Source: Mycoplasma sp. Pen4
GTDB lineage: Bacteria > Bacillota_I > Bacilli_A > Mycoplasmatales > Metamycoplasmataceae
Assembly: GCF_014352955.1 (NCBI RefSeq)
Contig: NZ_CP060691.1
Coordinates: 558,001-622,000, forward strand
DNA length: 64,000 nucleotides
Direction of reading: 5' to 3'
A model generated the notes under the pieces. It was not told where the DNA came from. It was given only the letters and a program-made list of their open reading frames with translations, and searched no databases. The first letter of the stretch is position 1. Each line of letters starts with the position of its first letter. Positions 43,741 to 58,029 of this stretch are shown piece after piece. A program made the translations under genes and the position numbers.

Positions 43741-44751
43741 TTATTCATCTCCTTCTTTTAATTCATAACCATATTCTTTAAGTTTATCTACAATTTCTTG
43801 AATTGATTTTTTACCTAAATTTTTAGTTTGTTCAAGTTGTTGCATGCTTAAGCTTGCTATTTCAGATAATTTTGTTTTCTTAATTCTCTTAAGTGCGTTA
43901 GCTGAACGAACTGAAAGATTTAATTGTGAAATATCAATATCATCTTCTTGTTTTGCTTCTTCTTTAACTTCTTCGACTTCAAAAATATCTACATTCATAC
44001 GATCTACATCACCAATAACTTCAAATAAACCAATTAAAATTTCTGATGCCGATTTAATTGCATCTTTAGCTTTAATTGTTCCATCTGTTGTAACAATAAG
44101 ATCAAGTTTTTCTTCAATTTTAGGTGAAGCTGAGTTCATCTCTGTAACTGTATAACTAACTTTTTTGATTGGTGAGAATTTAGAATCAACAGCAATGAAT
44201 TCTGCTTTTTTATCAGAAATGTTTGTGTCTAATTCTGCTCTACGTTTTTGTAAATATGATTTGTTTTGATCGAATGTCATAAACCCACGTCCTGGACGTA
44301 AGTAAATTTCAAGTTTTAAAGCACGATCTGACATAACTTCAGCAATGTGAACATTACGGTCAACAATTTCTACACCTGGGTGTGAAACAACTTGCATTGA
44401 AGCTGATGTAACTGGTCCCATTACGTCTGATTGTAATGTTACTTTAACGATTTCATCATCTCCAACAATTTCAGGGTTGTATGTAAAACGAACATCCCTT
44501 AGGTTCATTAATAAACTAGGTACATCTTCCACTACATCTTTAATTACTTGGAACTCATGGTTAACACCTTCAATTCTTACACAGAAAGGTGCTAATCCAG
44601 TAATGCTTGAAAGAAGAACTCTTCTTAAAGCAACACCTAAAGTGTTAGCAAAACCTCTTTCAAGTCCTTGTAATGAAAATTCTGTAACGAAATCACTAGT
44701 TTCTTTAATTTGTGGTTTTTCTAGGTAAACCAATTTTTTCATTCTTTCCAT
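43741..44751 (-). CDS. rpoA: RNA polymerase alpha subunit
   Basis: 336 residues. N-terminal assembly domain: LERGFANTLGVALRRVLLSSI near residue 32 and RPGRGF near residue 154. An acidic linker (EVEEVKEEAKQEDD) leads to the C-terminal domain with LNLSVRSANALKR and LGKKSIQEIVDKLKEYG. That domain can contact upstream promoter DNA. The first ATG is used; another three codons on is possible. Confidence 0.97.
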   Translation of the reverse strand: MERMKKLVYLEKPQIKETSDFVTEFSLQGLERGFANTLGVALRRVLLSSITGLAPFCVRIEGVNHEFQVIKDVVEDVPSLLMNLRDVRFTYNPEIVGDDEIVKVTLQSDVMGPVTSASMQVVSHPGVEIVDRNVHIAEVMSDRALKLEIYLRPGRGFMTFDQNKSYLQKRRAELDTNISDKKAEFIAVDSKFSPIKKVSYTVTEMNSASPKIEEKLDLIVTTDGTIKAKDAIKSASEILIGLFEVIGDVDRMNVDIFEVEEVKEEAKQEDDIDISQLNLSVRSANALKRIKKTKLSEIASLSMQQLEQTKNLGKKSIQEIVDKLKEYGYELKEGDE

Positions 44752-44774
44752 TTGTACCTACTTTCGATTACGAA

Positions 44775-45164
44775 TTATTTTCTTGCACGTTCACGTTTTA
44801 AAATACGTTTTGGTGGACGTGTTCCGTTGTGAGGAACTGGTGTAACATCTTTAATTTCTGTAACTGTAATTCCAGAAACTTCGATTTGTTTTCTTGCAGC
44901 ATCTTTACCTGCTCCAAGACCTTTTAATTCAACTTTAACTGATTTGATTCCGTGTTCTTTAGCAGCTTCTGCAGCAGCTTGAGCAGCTAAACCAGCTGCA
45001 TATGGAGTTTTCTTCTTAGTACCTTTGTATCCGATTGCTCCAGCTGAAGATCAAGCAATAACATTACCGTTTTCATCAGCGAAAGTAACAATTGTATTTT
45101 GGTTTGTTGAGTGAATATGAACAACCCCATTAGTAATGTTCTTTTTCTTTGATTTACGTGCCAT
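44775..45164 (-). CDS. rpsK: Ribosomal protein S11
   Basis: 129 residues, 30S platform protein. Contains [39 protein letters not shown] (TGA as Trp), [13 protein letters not shown] and [13 protein letters not shown]. Start two bases after rpsM. Confidence 0.97.
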
Positions 45165-45166
45165 TA

Positions 45167-45535
45167 TTATTTACCTTTCTTTCCAGCTACAGTCTTTCTT
45201 GGACCTTTACGTGTACGAGCATTCTTTTGAGTACATTGTCCACGTACTGGTAACCCTTTACGGTGTCTCATTCCACGGTAGCATTTAATTTCCATTAAAC
45301 GTTTAATGTTTAAGCTAACTTCTCTACGAAGATCTCCTTCTGTTGTGTAATCCTTAGCAGCTTCACGAATTCTTGATAATTCTTCTTCTGATAAATCTTT
45401 AACACGTGCATCTTCGCTAACATTTGCTTTTGCACAAATTTCTTTTGCGAGTGAATTCCCAATACCAAAAATGTATGTTAATGAAATAACAACACGTTTA
45501 TTGTTAGGAATTTCGACGTTTAAAATTCTAGCCAT
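45167..45535 (-). CDS. rpsM: Ribosomal protein S13
   Basis: 122-residue 30S head protein that touches the P-site tRNA and the B1 bridge. Shows [35 protein letters not shown] and the basic tail [15 protein letters not shown]. Confidence 0.97.
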   Translation of the reverse strand: MARILNVEIPNNKRVVISLTYIFGIGNSLAKEICAKANVSEDARVKDLSEEELSRIREAAKDYTTEGDLRREVSLNIKRLMEIKCYRGMRHRKGLPVRGQCTQKNARTRKGPRKTVAGKKGK

Positions 45536-45557
45536 TTAATATCCTTTCCTACTTAAA

Positions 45558-45671
45558 TTATCCTTGTCTTTGTTTGTGTTTTGGTAATACACAAATTACA
45601 CGGATAATTCCTTTACGTTTAATAATTTTGCAGTCTTTGCACATTTTTTTAACACTTGCTCTAACTTTCAT
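45558..45671 (-). CDS. rpmJ: Ribosomal protein L36
   Basis: 37 residues, zinc-ribbon type: [15 protein letters not shown] then [11 protein letters not shown]. The Cys and His ligands are present, so this is the zinc-binding form. It lies between infA and rpsM as in most bacteria. Confidence 0.96.
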   Translation of the reverse strand: MKVRASVKKMCKDCKIIKRKGIIRVICVLPKHKQRQG

Positions 45672-45687
45672 ATAAGTTTCTCCTTAA

Positions 45688-45903
45688 CTATTTGTGTCTG
45701 TATGTAATACGCCCTTGTGTTAAGTCATATGGGCTTACTTCTACATCCACAGTATCACCAGGTAAGATTCTAATGTGATTTACTCTCATTCTACCTGATA
45801 TATGAGCTTTGATAATTGCGCCGTTTTCTAATTCTACTGAATAATCATCCATACTGAATGCTTCTTTGACAACAGCGGTGAATTTGATTGCATCTTTAGC
45901 CAA
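45688..45903 (-). CDS. infA: Translation initiation factor IF-1 (TTG start)
   Basis: 71-residue OB-fold factor that binds the 30S A site. It contains [41 protein letters not shown] and the terminal ITYRHK. The start codon is TTG (codon at 45901-45903), immediately after the map stop and preceded by GGAATT. No in-frame ATG fits the family N-terminus (AKDAIKF). Confidence 0.95.
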   Translation of the reverse strand: MAKDAIKFTAVVKEAFSMDDYSVELENGAIIKAHISGRMRVNHIRILPGDTVDVEVSPYDLTQGRITYRHK

Positions 45904-46650
45904 TTAAATTCCTTTCGTAAGCACAATACCTTTGTTATTTTTGATTAAGATTGTGTGTTCGTAATGAGCTGTATTCTTTTTATCAGCGCTAATGACAGTT
46001 CAACCATCTCTTAGTGTTCTTACACCGGGAGATTGTGTAATCATAGGCTCAATACAAATTACCATCCCATCTTTTAATAATGGTCCTGTGTCTTTTCTTC
46101 CATCATTTGGGACATTTGGATCTTCATGTAGTGCTCTACCGATTCCATGTCCACAAAATTCTGACGGAGTGTATAAATTATGTTTTTTAATATACTGACC
46201 AATAGCATAAGAGATATCTCCGACTCTTGCGCCTTTTTTAATTGCATTAAGTCCCGCTTTGAAAGAACCTTTTGCAACTTCAATTAATTTTAGGTCAGTT
46301 GCTGAGACGTTACCAACAGGTTTAGTGAATGCACTATCACTGTTGTACCCTTCTCAAATACATCCGAGATCAACTTTTACTAAGTCTCCATCTTTTACGA
46401 TGTAATCTGAAGGTATCCCATGGATCAATTGTTCGTTGACAGATATACATGCTGTCGCTGGGAAACCATATAAACCTTTGAAAGCAGGTTTGGCTCCACG
46501 TTTAATAATTTCGTTAAAAGCTAATTGATCAATCTCTTTTAAAGAAACCCCTGGACTTACAAAGTCTCAAACAACTTGTTTAACTTCTGCCAAGATTTGA
46601 CATGATTTTGTGATTTTTTCAATCTCGTTTTGATTTTTAATTGTGATCAT
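45904..46650 (-). CDS. map: Methionine aminopeptidase type I
   Basis: Removes N-terminal Met from new proteins; 248 residues. Metal ligands are visible in KVDLGCIWEGYNSDSAF, FCGHGIG, MVICIEPM and the YEHTIL end. Several Trp are TGA codons. It directly adjoins infA, and adk lies 32 bases upstream. Confidence 0.96.
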
Positions 46651-46682
46651 TTTTTGATTAAATACTATGTATTTAAAAGTGT

Positions 46683-47348
46683 TTAAATTTTATCACTTTT
46701 TGTGACAATTGAAAGAACTTTTTGCGCCACTTCTTCAGGTGTTACAGAAGCATCGACAACATATAACTCGTTTTGTGCTTTGTAGTAATCTAAAAGTGGT
46801 TTTGTTTGTTCTTTATAAATGTCTAAACGATGTGTAATACGTTCAGGTGTATCATCTGGACGCTGTACTAATGAAGCACCACATAAATCACATACATTTT
46901 CTTGTTTTGGAGATTGGAATTTAACATGATATCCTGCTCCACATTGTGAGCAAGTTCTACGACCTGATAAACGTTCTAAAATAACTGATTCATCAACTTG
47001 TAGTTCTACAACAACAAATTCAAATCCTTCAAGGCTTTTAAGGAATTTAGCTTGTGCTGTTGTTCTTGGAAAACCATCAAGTATGAAAAATTTATTTTCG
47101 TCTCTTAATCTTTCAATTGCGTTTTTAACAATTGCATTTGTAATTTCATCTGGTACATATCCACCAGTTGTTACAATATTTTGAACCTTTAAACCAAGTT
47201 CTGTTTTATTAGCGATTTCGCTTCTAAAAATATTACCTGTTGATAAATGAACCAAATTACTTTCATGAGAAATAAGACCGGCTACAGTTCCTTTTCCTGC
47301 TCCGGGCTGACCCATAAAAATAATGTTTTTATCAATATTTTTTATCAT
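46683..47348 (-). CDS. adk: Adenylate kinase (zinc-type lid)
   Basis: Interconverts AMP, ADP and ATP; 221 residues. P-loop GQPGAGKGT near residue 12. The long lid carries a Cys4 zinc site (CSQC and CDLC), as in Gram-positive adenylate kinases. The lid is flanked by GRRTCSQCGAGYH and the RPDDTPERI motif. The start overlaps the end of secY by seven bases. Confidence 0.96.
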   Translation of the reverse strand: MIKNIDKNIIFMGQPGAGKGTVAGLISHESNLVHLSTGNIFRSEIANKTELGLKVQNIVTTGGYVPDEITNAIVKNAIERLRDENKFFILDGFPRTTAQAKFLKSLEGFEFVVVELQVDESVILERLSGRRTCSQCGAGYHVKFQSPKQENVCDLCGASLVQRPDDTPERITHRLDIYKEQTKPLLDYYKAQNELYVVDASVTPEEVAQKVLSIVTKSDKI

Positions 47349-48730
47349 AATAGCCCTTCAACACTTGATACAGTGTTACTTTCAATATTCTTTTGAGACT
47401 CTCTTTTAGCTTTTGAGAGTTTATTTGTTTTTAATCTAGCTTGTAATTGACTTACAGTTTCTAACGATACAGATACTAAAATCATAAGTCCTGTACCACC
47501 AAATGAGAATGCAGCAGGTAAAATACCAGCCATAATTTCCACGAATTGCATACTTCCTAAAATAAGTAAATAAATTGAAGAGAAAACACTTAAACGGAAC
47601 ACAATTCCAATTAAATAATCTTGTGTTTCTTCTCCAGGACGAACTCCGGGAATGAATGTTGAATTTTTAGCAAAATCCTCAGCAATTTTATCAACTTTAG
47701 ATTGCTGAATACCCATAACCAAAGAAAACGCAAAGATGATAACCATTAATAAGGTAAATCCAATTGGTCTTGTAAATTGTAAGTTTTGATTAATTCAATT
47801 TTTAGACACGTTATCGTCTGGTAATAAATTAGCAATCATTGTAGGGAATGATAAAACCATCATTGCAAAAATAATCGGCATAATACCAGCTGGGTTAAGT
47901 TTAATTGGTAATTTACCCATTTCTTTTAGAGATTTTGAACGACCAGCTCCAACTTGTTGAATTGGTATATGACGCTCAGCAACATAAACTATAGCAACAA
48001 TTAAAACAACTACAAGATAGACTATTAAATATGTTGAAAAGTTTACTATACCTACTAAAATACCACTTGGATTGTTCGCAGGATCAGCACCAATGTAATG
48101 CTCAAATGCACTTTTGAATTGGAAAGGTAATCTTGCTGCAATACCAGTGAAAATAATTAAACTTGTACCATTTCCTACACCTTTATTTGTAATTTCTTCA
48201 GAAATAAATAAAGCAAGTAATGATGCTGCAGTTAAAATTGTTGGAATCACAAAATAAGCAATAGAAGGTGATGTATTAGTAAGAGTTATAAATGCACCTC
48301 TTGTACCTGCTGAAAGTGACTTAACTAAGAAAATCGCTTGTGGATAAGCGATTGCCACAGTCACAAATCTTGTAATTACATTAATTTTTCTCCGTCCTTG
48401 CGGTCCACTTTGACTCAATTTATGTATAGGCGGGAATAATTTAGATTGTAAAAGCATCATTATTAAGGATGCATTAATGAAAGGACTAATACCTAAAGCG
48501 AATAACGAAAATTGGCGAAGTCCCCCTCCACCTATTAAATTTAGTGTATTTAGGAATGAGTTTTCTCCAATTACATTTTCGTTTCCGACTTTAATGTAAG
48601 GAGAAGTAATCGTTGTACCCATGATATAAACCATAAGTAAAAAACTTGTAAAAAGTATTTTCTTTAATAATTGCTTATTGGTTCAAAAATCACGTCATGA
48701 GTTGTGCAAGCGATAGAGTAAATTTCGCAA
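47342..48730 (-). CDS. secY: Preprotein translocase subunit SecY (TTG start)
   Basis: Central channel of the Sec pathway, 462 residues with about ten membrane helices. Conserved parts are the N-terminal RNLLYRLHNSWRDFWTNK, GISPFINASLIMMLLQS, the cytosolic loop ERHIPIQQVG and GVRPGEETQDYL. The only start giving the full N-terminus is TTG at 48728-48730, seven bases after GAGGT. A last TGA is Trp. It opens this block with adk overlapping, and its ribosomal neighbour rplO is 19 kb away. A TATAAT box lies at 48771-48776. Confidence 0.93.
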
Positions 48731-48770
48731 TGTTTATACCTCATTTTCTTTGTTATTAATTTTCAAATGT

Positions 48771-48776
48771 ATTATA
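48771..48776 (-). promoter_or_regulatory. -10 box of the secY-rplQ block
   Basis: The minus strand reads TATAAT, about 40 bases before the secY TTG. The -35 is not recognisable. Confidence 0.5.
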
Positions 48777-48812
48777 TTAGATTTTCTTATTTTTTAATGC
48801 AAAAAAGCAAAT

Positions 48813-48830
48813 AAAAAAGCCCTTTTGGGC
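48813..48830 (-). terminator. Terminator of rRNA operon 2
   Basis: On the minus strand GCCC-AAAA-GGGC followed by TTTTTT, about 65 bases beyond the 23S 3' end. Operon 1 lacks this element. Confidence 0.85.
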
Positions 48831-48896
48831 GTTTATTCTTTGAAAACTGAACAGTAATTAATAATTCATTAAAATGCCTTGAATACATTCTAACTT

Positions 48897-51782
<2,886 letters not shown>

Positions 51783-52082
51783 GTTGTTATCAATATTTAC
51801 CTATTGTTTGTTGATGTATTCAAAGACATTTTAATAAATTATTATTTTAAATAATAATTAACTCGGTAATCCAAAACAAATTGACTAATTTATTTTTGAT
51901 GTCGTTGTTATATTAATTTATCTTTACTATTCAGTTTTCAAAGAACAAAGAGAGAAAGTTCTCTCAAAACTAGATATATCTAATGGACTATTAACATTAG
52001 AACATGACCGTTCATTTATTATTAAAATAAAATAGTCATAATGTGTAAGGTAATAACTTTTAAAGTTATTTATGTACTCCGT

Positions 52083-53592
<1,510 letters not shown>

Positions 53593-53665
53593 ATTGACTG
53601 TCATGTCTTGTATATATCTAGTTTTAAAAGAACTTTAAGTGCTTCTTTATCAAGCAAGCAAAACT

Positions 53666-53694
53666 ATTATACATATAATTTATTAATTCAACAA
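53666..53694 (-). promoter_or_regulatory. Proximal promoter of rRNA operon 2
   Basis: The minus strand has TTGTTG at 53689-53694 and TATAAT at 53666-53671 with a 17-bp spacer. This is a closer fit than at operon 1. Confidence 0.65.
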
Positions 53695-53748
53695 GAAAAA
53701 TAAAATTAATTTTTAAATATTATTTGCTCATTTAAGAAAAGCAAGATT

Positions 53749-53754
53749 ATTATA
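53749..53754 (-). promoter_or_regulatory. Possible distal -10 box of rRNA operon 2
   Basis: The minus strand reads TATAAT in an AT-rich stretch. Tandem promoters are common for rRNA, but no good -35 is seen. The 322-base gap 53593-53914 holds these promoters and the alternating tract, and no gene. Confidence 0.35.
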
Positions 53755-53812
53755 ATACAATTTTTTGAACCCAACTAGAAAATATTGTAAATATTTAATT
53801 TATTTCCCCCTT

Positions 53813-53847
53813 CACGCGTGTACGTGTATGTACATGTATGTGCGCAT
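53813..53847. other. 35-nt perfectly alternating pyrimidine-purine tract
   Basis: From C53813 to T53847 every step alternates pyrimidine-purine, with CGCG, GTGT, GTAC and TGCGC parts. It is far more GC-rich than its flanks and has Z-DNA-forming character. Confidence 0.8.
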
Positions 53848-53892
53848 TATTAAATTTACTTTGCTTAGTAAGATGAATTAAACAAAGAAAAA

Positions 53893-53920
53893 ACAAAAAA
53901 AGCCAAGCAAATGCTTAGCT
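53893..53920 (-). terminator. Terminator at the end of the small membrane protein gene
   Basis: On the minus strand GCTAAGC-ATTT-GCTTGGC followed by seven T residues. The stem overlaps the last codons of the gene at 53915. Confidence 0.85.
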
Positions 53921-54385
53921 TCATTGAATAGTAAACGTGAGTATGAGTAATACTATTGATGGTATTGCTCATAAGATCGAACTAAAAATGAATGGAAATT
54001 TAGTTTTTGGTTTGATGTTTTTATTTTTAATGGCATGTTGTTCTTTTTCTTTTACCAAAAAGTATGCTCTTTTTTCATCTGGTGACATTTTATTTAAACT
54101 TCTTTGCTCTCTAGAATCTTTAACACTAAACATGGCTTCTTTTAATTTTGTGAATGTTTTTTCTAAGAAACCTAATTTTAGAATTAAAGAAAGTAAAGAG
54201 ATTAGAAATGTAACAAATGTTGCGGTTGAGAATAAATCGAATAATACTTTTGATGTAAAAACTTGATCTGAATACGTTGCATAATATGCAATTGAAATTG
54301 TTGCAAATATAACAAGATAAACTAAGTTAATTAACCAAAAGCGCAAACTACGGAATTCATAATTTAATTTATTTTTAATTTTCAT
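53915..54385 (-). CDS. Small membrane protein downstream of oppF; unknown
   Basis: 156 residues, not recognised. Two hydrophobic helices lie near residues 16-36 and 48-70. A basic hydrophilic stretch follows (KDSREQRSLNKMSPDEKRAYF), with a third hydrophobic segment at the C-terminus, which includes two TGA-coded Trp. It begins 23 bases after the oppF stop with an AAGGAA Shine-Dalgarno, so it is probably the last gene of the opp operon. A transporter accessory role is possible but not shown. Confidence 0.75.
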
Positions 54386-54408
54386 ATTATCAATTCCTTT
54401 TTTGCGGT

Positions 54409-56793
54409 TTATTCTTTATTTTTTAAATTTTGGATTCATTTATCTCTTTGTGCTTCAGTTCCATAGATGTAATGAATACCATCTTCAATTTCATAAATAT
54501 TTGATACATTTGGGAATGCTTGTTCTTCTAAGTATGATAATTCGAATTTAACATCTTGGAATTTTTCGTTTGCATTTGAGATTTTAGGTATTGCTTTAAA
54601 TAAATTAAGGGTGTAAGGGTGAACTGGGTTAGCATAAATTGCTTCTGTTTTACCTGATTCAACAATTTTACCTAAGTGCATAATTTGTACACTATCAGCA
54701 ACATATTCGATCATCGATAAATCGTGGGCAATAAATACCATACCGATATTATTTGTTTTACATAAATCTTTAAGCAAGTTAACAACTTGAGCTTGGATTG
54801 AGATATCTAATGAAGCAATTGGTTCATCAGCAACAATAACTTTAGGTTCACTAATTAAAGCACGTGCGATAACAATTCTTTGACGTTGTCCACCAGAGAA
54901 TTCATGTGGATAACGATAAGCAAATTGTTTTAATAAACCAACATCTTCTAATGATTTATAAATTTTGGCTTGAGTGTAAAGTTCACCAATTCTTTTCATT
55001 CTAAACGGAATAGTTAAACCTGAAATGAAATTAGCTAATTTCTTTGGTGCTTTACTTATAAATAAATCAAATTTTGAAATTCCTAATAATAAGTAAATAT
55101 TATGTAAGTTTTTATTTAAATATTTAAGTTCAATTTGGAATGATTTAATTCCATTTAATCTATCATGAACATTTGTTTGGAACACTTTTCCATCAATTTT
55201 GGCTTGTTTTAATTTATCTGGTGTTTTTGCTTGTGCAATAAAAGTGTTTTTGTAATATTGATTAAATTTAGAATTATTCTCTTTAAAATGAATCATTAAT
55301 TTTGCATCAATTGCTTGTAAACGTTTTTGTTCTTCAAGTTCTTGATTGATTTTTTCATTAATGCTTTCAATGCGTTTTTGATACTCAATAATGTATTTTT
55401 CTGCTTCTATATCAAAGTTCTTTTGTGCTTTTTTGAACTCATTTTTAGCTTTAACACGTTCTTCATGGTAATCTGGTGCTAATTTAAAGAATTCATTAAA
55501 TACTTTAAATGCACCTTTGAAATATCTTTTACGTGATTTTTTAAGTTTATCTGCTAATTCGAATTTTAATTCATCTGATTTTTGGATGTATTTTGTTAAA
55601 TCAAAACTAAATTTTTCATCAACAATTGTTTTAACTTTCTTAATATCAGCTTTTGATTTTAATTCGAAGTTTAATTCTTGTTTATAGAAGTTTTGTGAAT
55701 ATGCTCTAAATTCATCACCTAATTGTTTTAAATCCTCAAAATCTAAGAAATATAATCTACGAATATTTTTACTGATTAAACGATATAAGTATTTGTTTAA
55801 ATATTTTAATTTTGTTTCATGGAAGTAGAAATCTAAATAATATGTACTTCTCGCATCATTTTTATGCATTTTGAATTCATTATAAATTTCAGACTTAAAG
55901 TTCTTAATTGAAGTTTTAGAAATCATTAATTTATCATGATAGTTTGAATAATCTTCTTTAAATTGAAGCTTATTATTTGCACTTGCTTCTTTAGCATCGA
56001 AGTACTCTTGAGTAAAGAAGAATAATCTTTTTTGATGTTTGTAGTTATTACGTGCATTTTCAAGTTCAACTTCATCTAAATCAATGTTTTTATTTCTAAA
56101 ATCTTGTTGTTTTTGTTCATATAAATTAATTAATTTTTCTGAATTTTTATATAAGTTATTAATTACAATTGTGTTGATTCTTGTTTTTTCTTCTAAATAT
56201 GAAAAGTATTTGTTAAATTCATCATCGATATTACCTTCGTTTCCAAAAGTAATATCATAAGCATTTTTGTCTCATTTTTCAACAAATGGTTTATAAAGTT
56301 TGTTTGAAATTCTTAAGTTTTCTAATTTAAGAGTTAATGATTTTTCTAAGAATGTATATTTAAAGTTGTTTTTAACTTTAGTTCAGTCTTTTTTGATGTC
56401 TCTTTTCTTTTCTTTAATGATTCCATTTACAACTAAAGGTTCTTTTAAAATACTGTAAATTGTATTTTGTCCATTAAGTGCTGCCATTGGGTCTTGGAAA
56501 ATCATTTGAATATTCTTACGCATAAACTTTCTTCTCTTACGAGAGATTTTTTTACCAGAGATTATTCTACCATCTAAGCGTACAAAACCGTTGAAGTCTT
56601 CATATAGACGTAATAATGAACGACCAACAGTTGTTTTTCCTGAACCAGATTCACCTATAAGCCCAACAATTTCACCTTCTTTAACTGTAAAACTAACATC
56701 ATCTACAGCTTTATTAACAGAATTTCTTCCTGTGAAATATTTTTTAAGGTTGATTATTTCTAAAATAGTTTTCTTTTCATTATTTTTTTGCAT
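54409..56793 (-). CDS. oppF: Oligopeptide ABC transporter ATPase OppF with large insertion
   Basis: ATP-binding subunit of the peptide importer, 794 residues against about 330 usually. Walker A is GESGSGKTT near residue 50 and the Q-loop is MIFQDPMAALNG near 100. The signature FSGGQRQR appears only near residue 633, followed by VIVADEPIASLD and the switch IAHDLS. Between Q-loop and signature lie about 450 extra residues, highly charged and coiled-coil-like (Lys, Glu, Asn, Tyr). Large inserts in OppF also occur in other mycoplasmas. The start overlaps oppD by 14 bases. Confidence 0.92.
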
Positions 56794-58015
56794 AGAATAC
56801 CTTCTTGAAACTTTCTAATCTGGTTAATAATTCATTTGATAATTGTACTTTTGGTGCTTCAGGGTGAAGAAGTCATGTTGCAGCATAATGAGTAGGCGAA
56901 ACTTCGAAGAGAGGCGGTTCTTTGATGAAGTCAATTTCTAATGCATACTCATTTCTAGGTGCAAATGCATCTCCAAGTGGTAAGTTGTTCATATCAGGTG
57001 GTGTTCCACTGATTGAATATAAACGATCTTCTTTATTTTCTGGGATAGCCGAAATTAAAGCTCATGTGTAAGGGTGTTTTGGATCTGTAAATATTTCTGA
57101 TTTAAGACCTCTTTCAACTATTTTTCCTGCGTACATAACATAAATATAGTCACAGAATTTAGCAACAACTGAAATGTTATGGCTAATTAAAATAATTGTA
57201 ATGTTTAATTCTTTTCTAATTTGTTCGAATAATGCTAGCACTGAGGCTTGAACGGTTGGATCAAGTGCAGTAGTTGGTTCGTCAGCAATAATTAAACTTG
57301 GACGAAGAGCAACAACCATCGCAATAATAACGCGCTGTTTCATACCCCCTGATAATGTATGAGGATACATATCGAATACTTCTTCAGCACGTCTAATTCC
57401 AAAACGTTCAAGTAAACCAACAAGGTGTTTACGTTTTTCAACGTATGTTTTAGTTTTTCAGTCTTGATTTTTATTTAAAGCATCTAAAAGTTGTTTTCCA
57501 ATTTTTCTAGTTGGATTAAGTGATGTCAATGGATCTTGTGGCACATAACCAATTACGTGTCCACGGATTTTTTGTCAGAATTTATCTTTATTTGATTGTA
57601 AAAGATCAATACCATTGATTTCCATTTGATCTGCAGTCATAAAAGCATTTTCATTAATATTTAACAATGACTTAGATGTAACAGATTTTCCTGAACCAGA
57701 TTCACCAACAAGTCCGATGATTTGTCCTTTATCAATTGATAAATCAATTCCACGAACAATTGTGATGAATTTATTTCTTGAGATCTTAAATGATACTTTT
57801 AAATTTTTAACTCTTAATAAACTTTGATCTTGAGGTTTAGCATATTGAAGAATTGCATTGTGGTTACCTTGACAATTTCCACCACAACGTGCACCTCCAA
57901 TAGGTTGACAAACATTATCTTCACGCGTTTCCATTGATAAAAATTCTTTAACTTCTTGATTTTCAGGTAATGCTACTACTTCTTCATGGATTAATTCTTT
58001 ATTTTCTAATTCCAT
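56780..58015 (-). CDS. oppD: Oligopeptide ABC transporter ATPase OppD
   Basis: 411 residues. Walker A GESGSGKSV near residue 107, Q-loop YVPQDPLTSLNP, signature LSGGMKQR, Walker B LIIADEPTTALD and switch LISHNI are all present, so it should be active. An N-terminal extension of about 65 residues contains a cysteine-rich stretch (CQPIGGARCGGNCQGNH). The C-terminal peptide-transporter motif follows (GTPPDMNNLPLGDAFAPR). Several TGA codons are Trp. Located between oppC and oppF. Confidence 0.93.
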
Positions 58016-58029
58016 AAAAATCTCCTTTA

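Noticed and set aside
53937-54266. Plus-strand open frame opposite the small membrane protein
   Set aside because: Antisense shadow of the minus-strand gene, which has a Shine-Dalgarno, membrane helices and a terminator.
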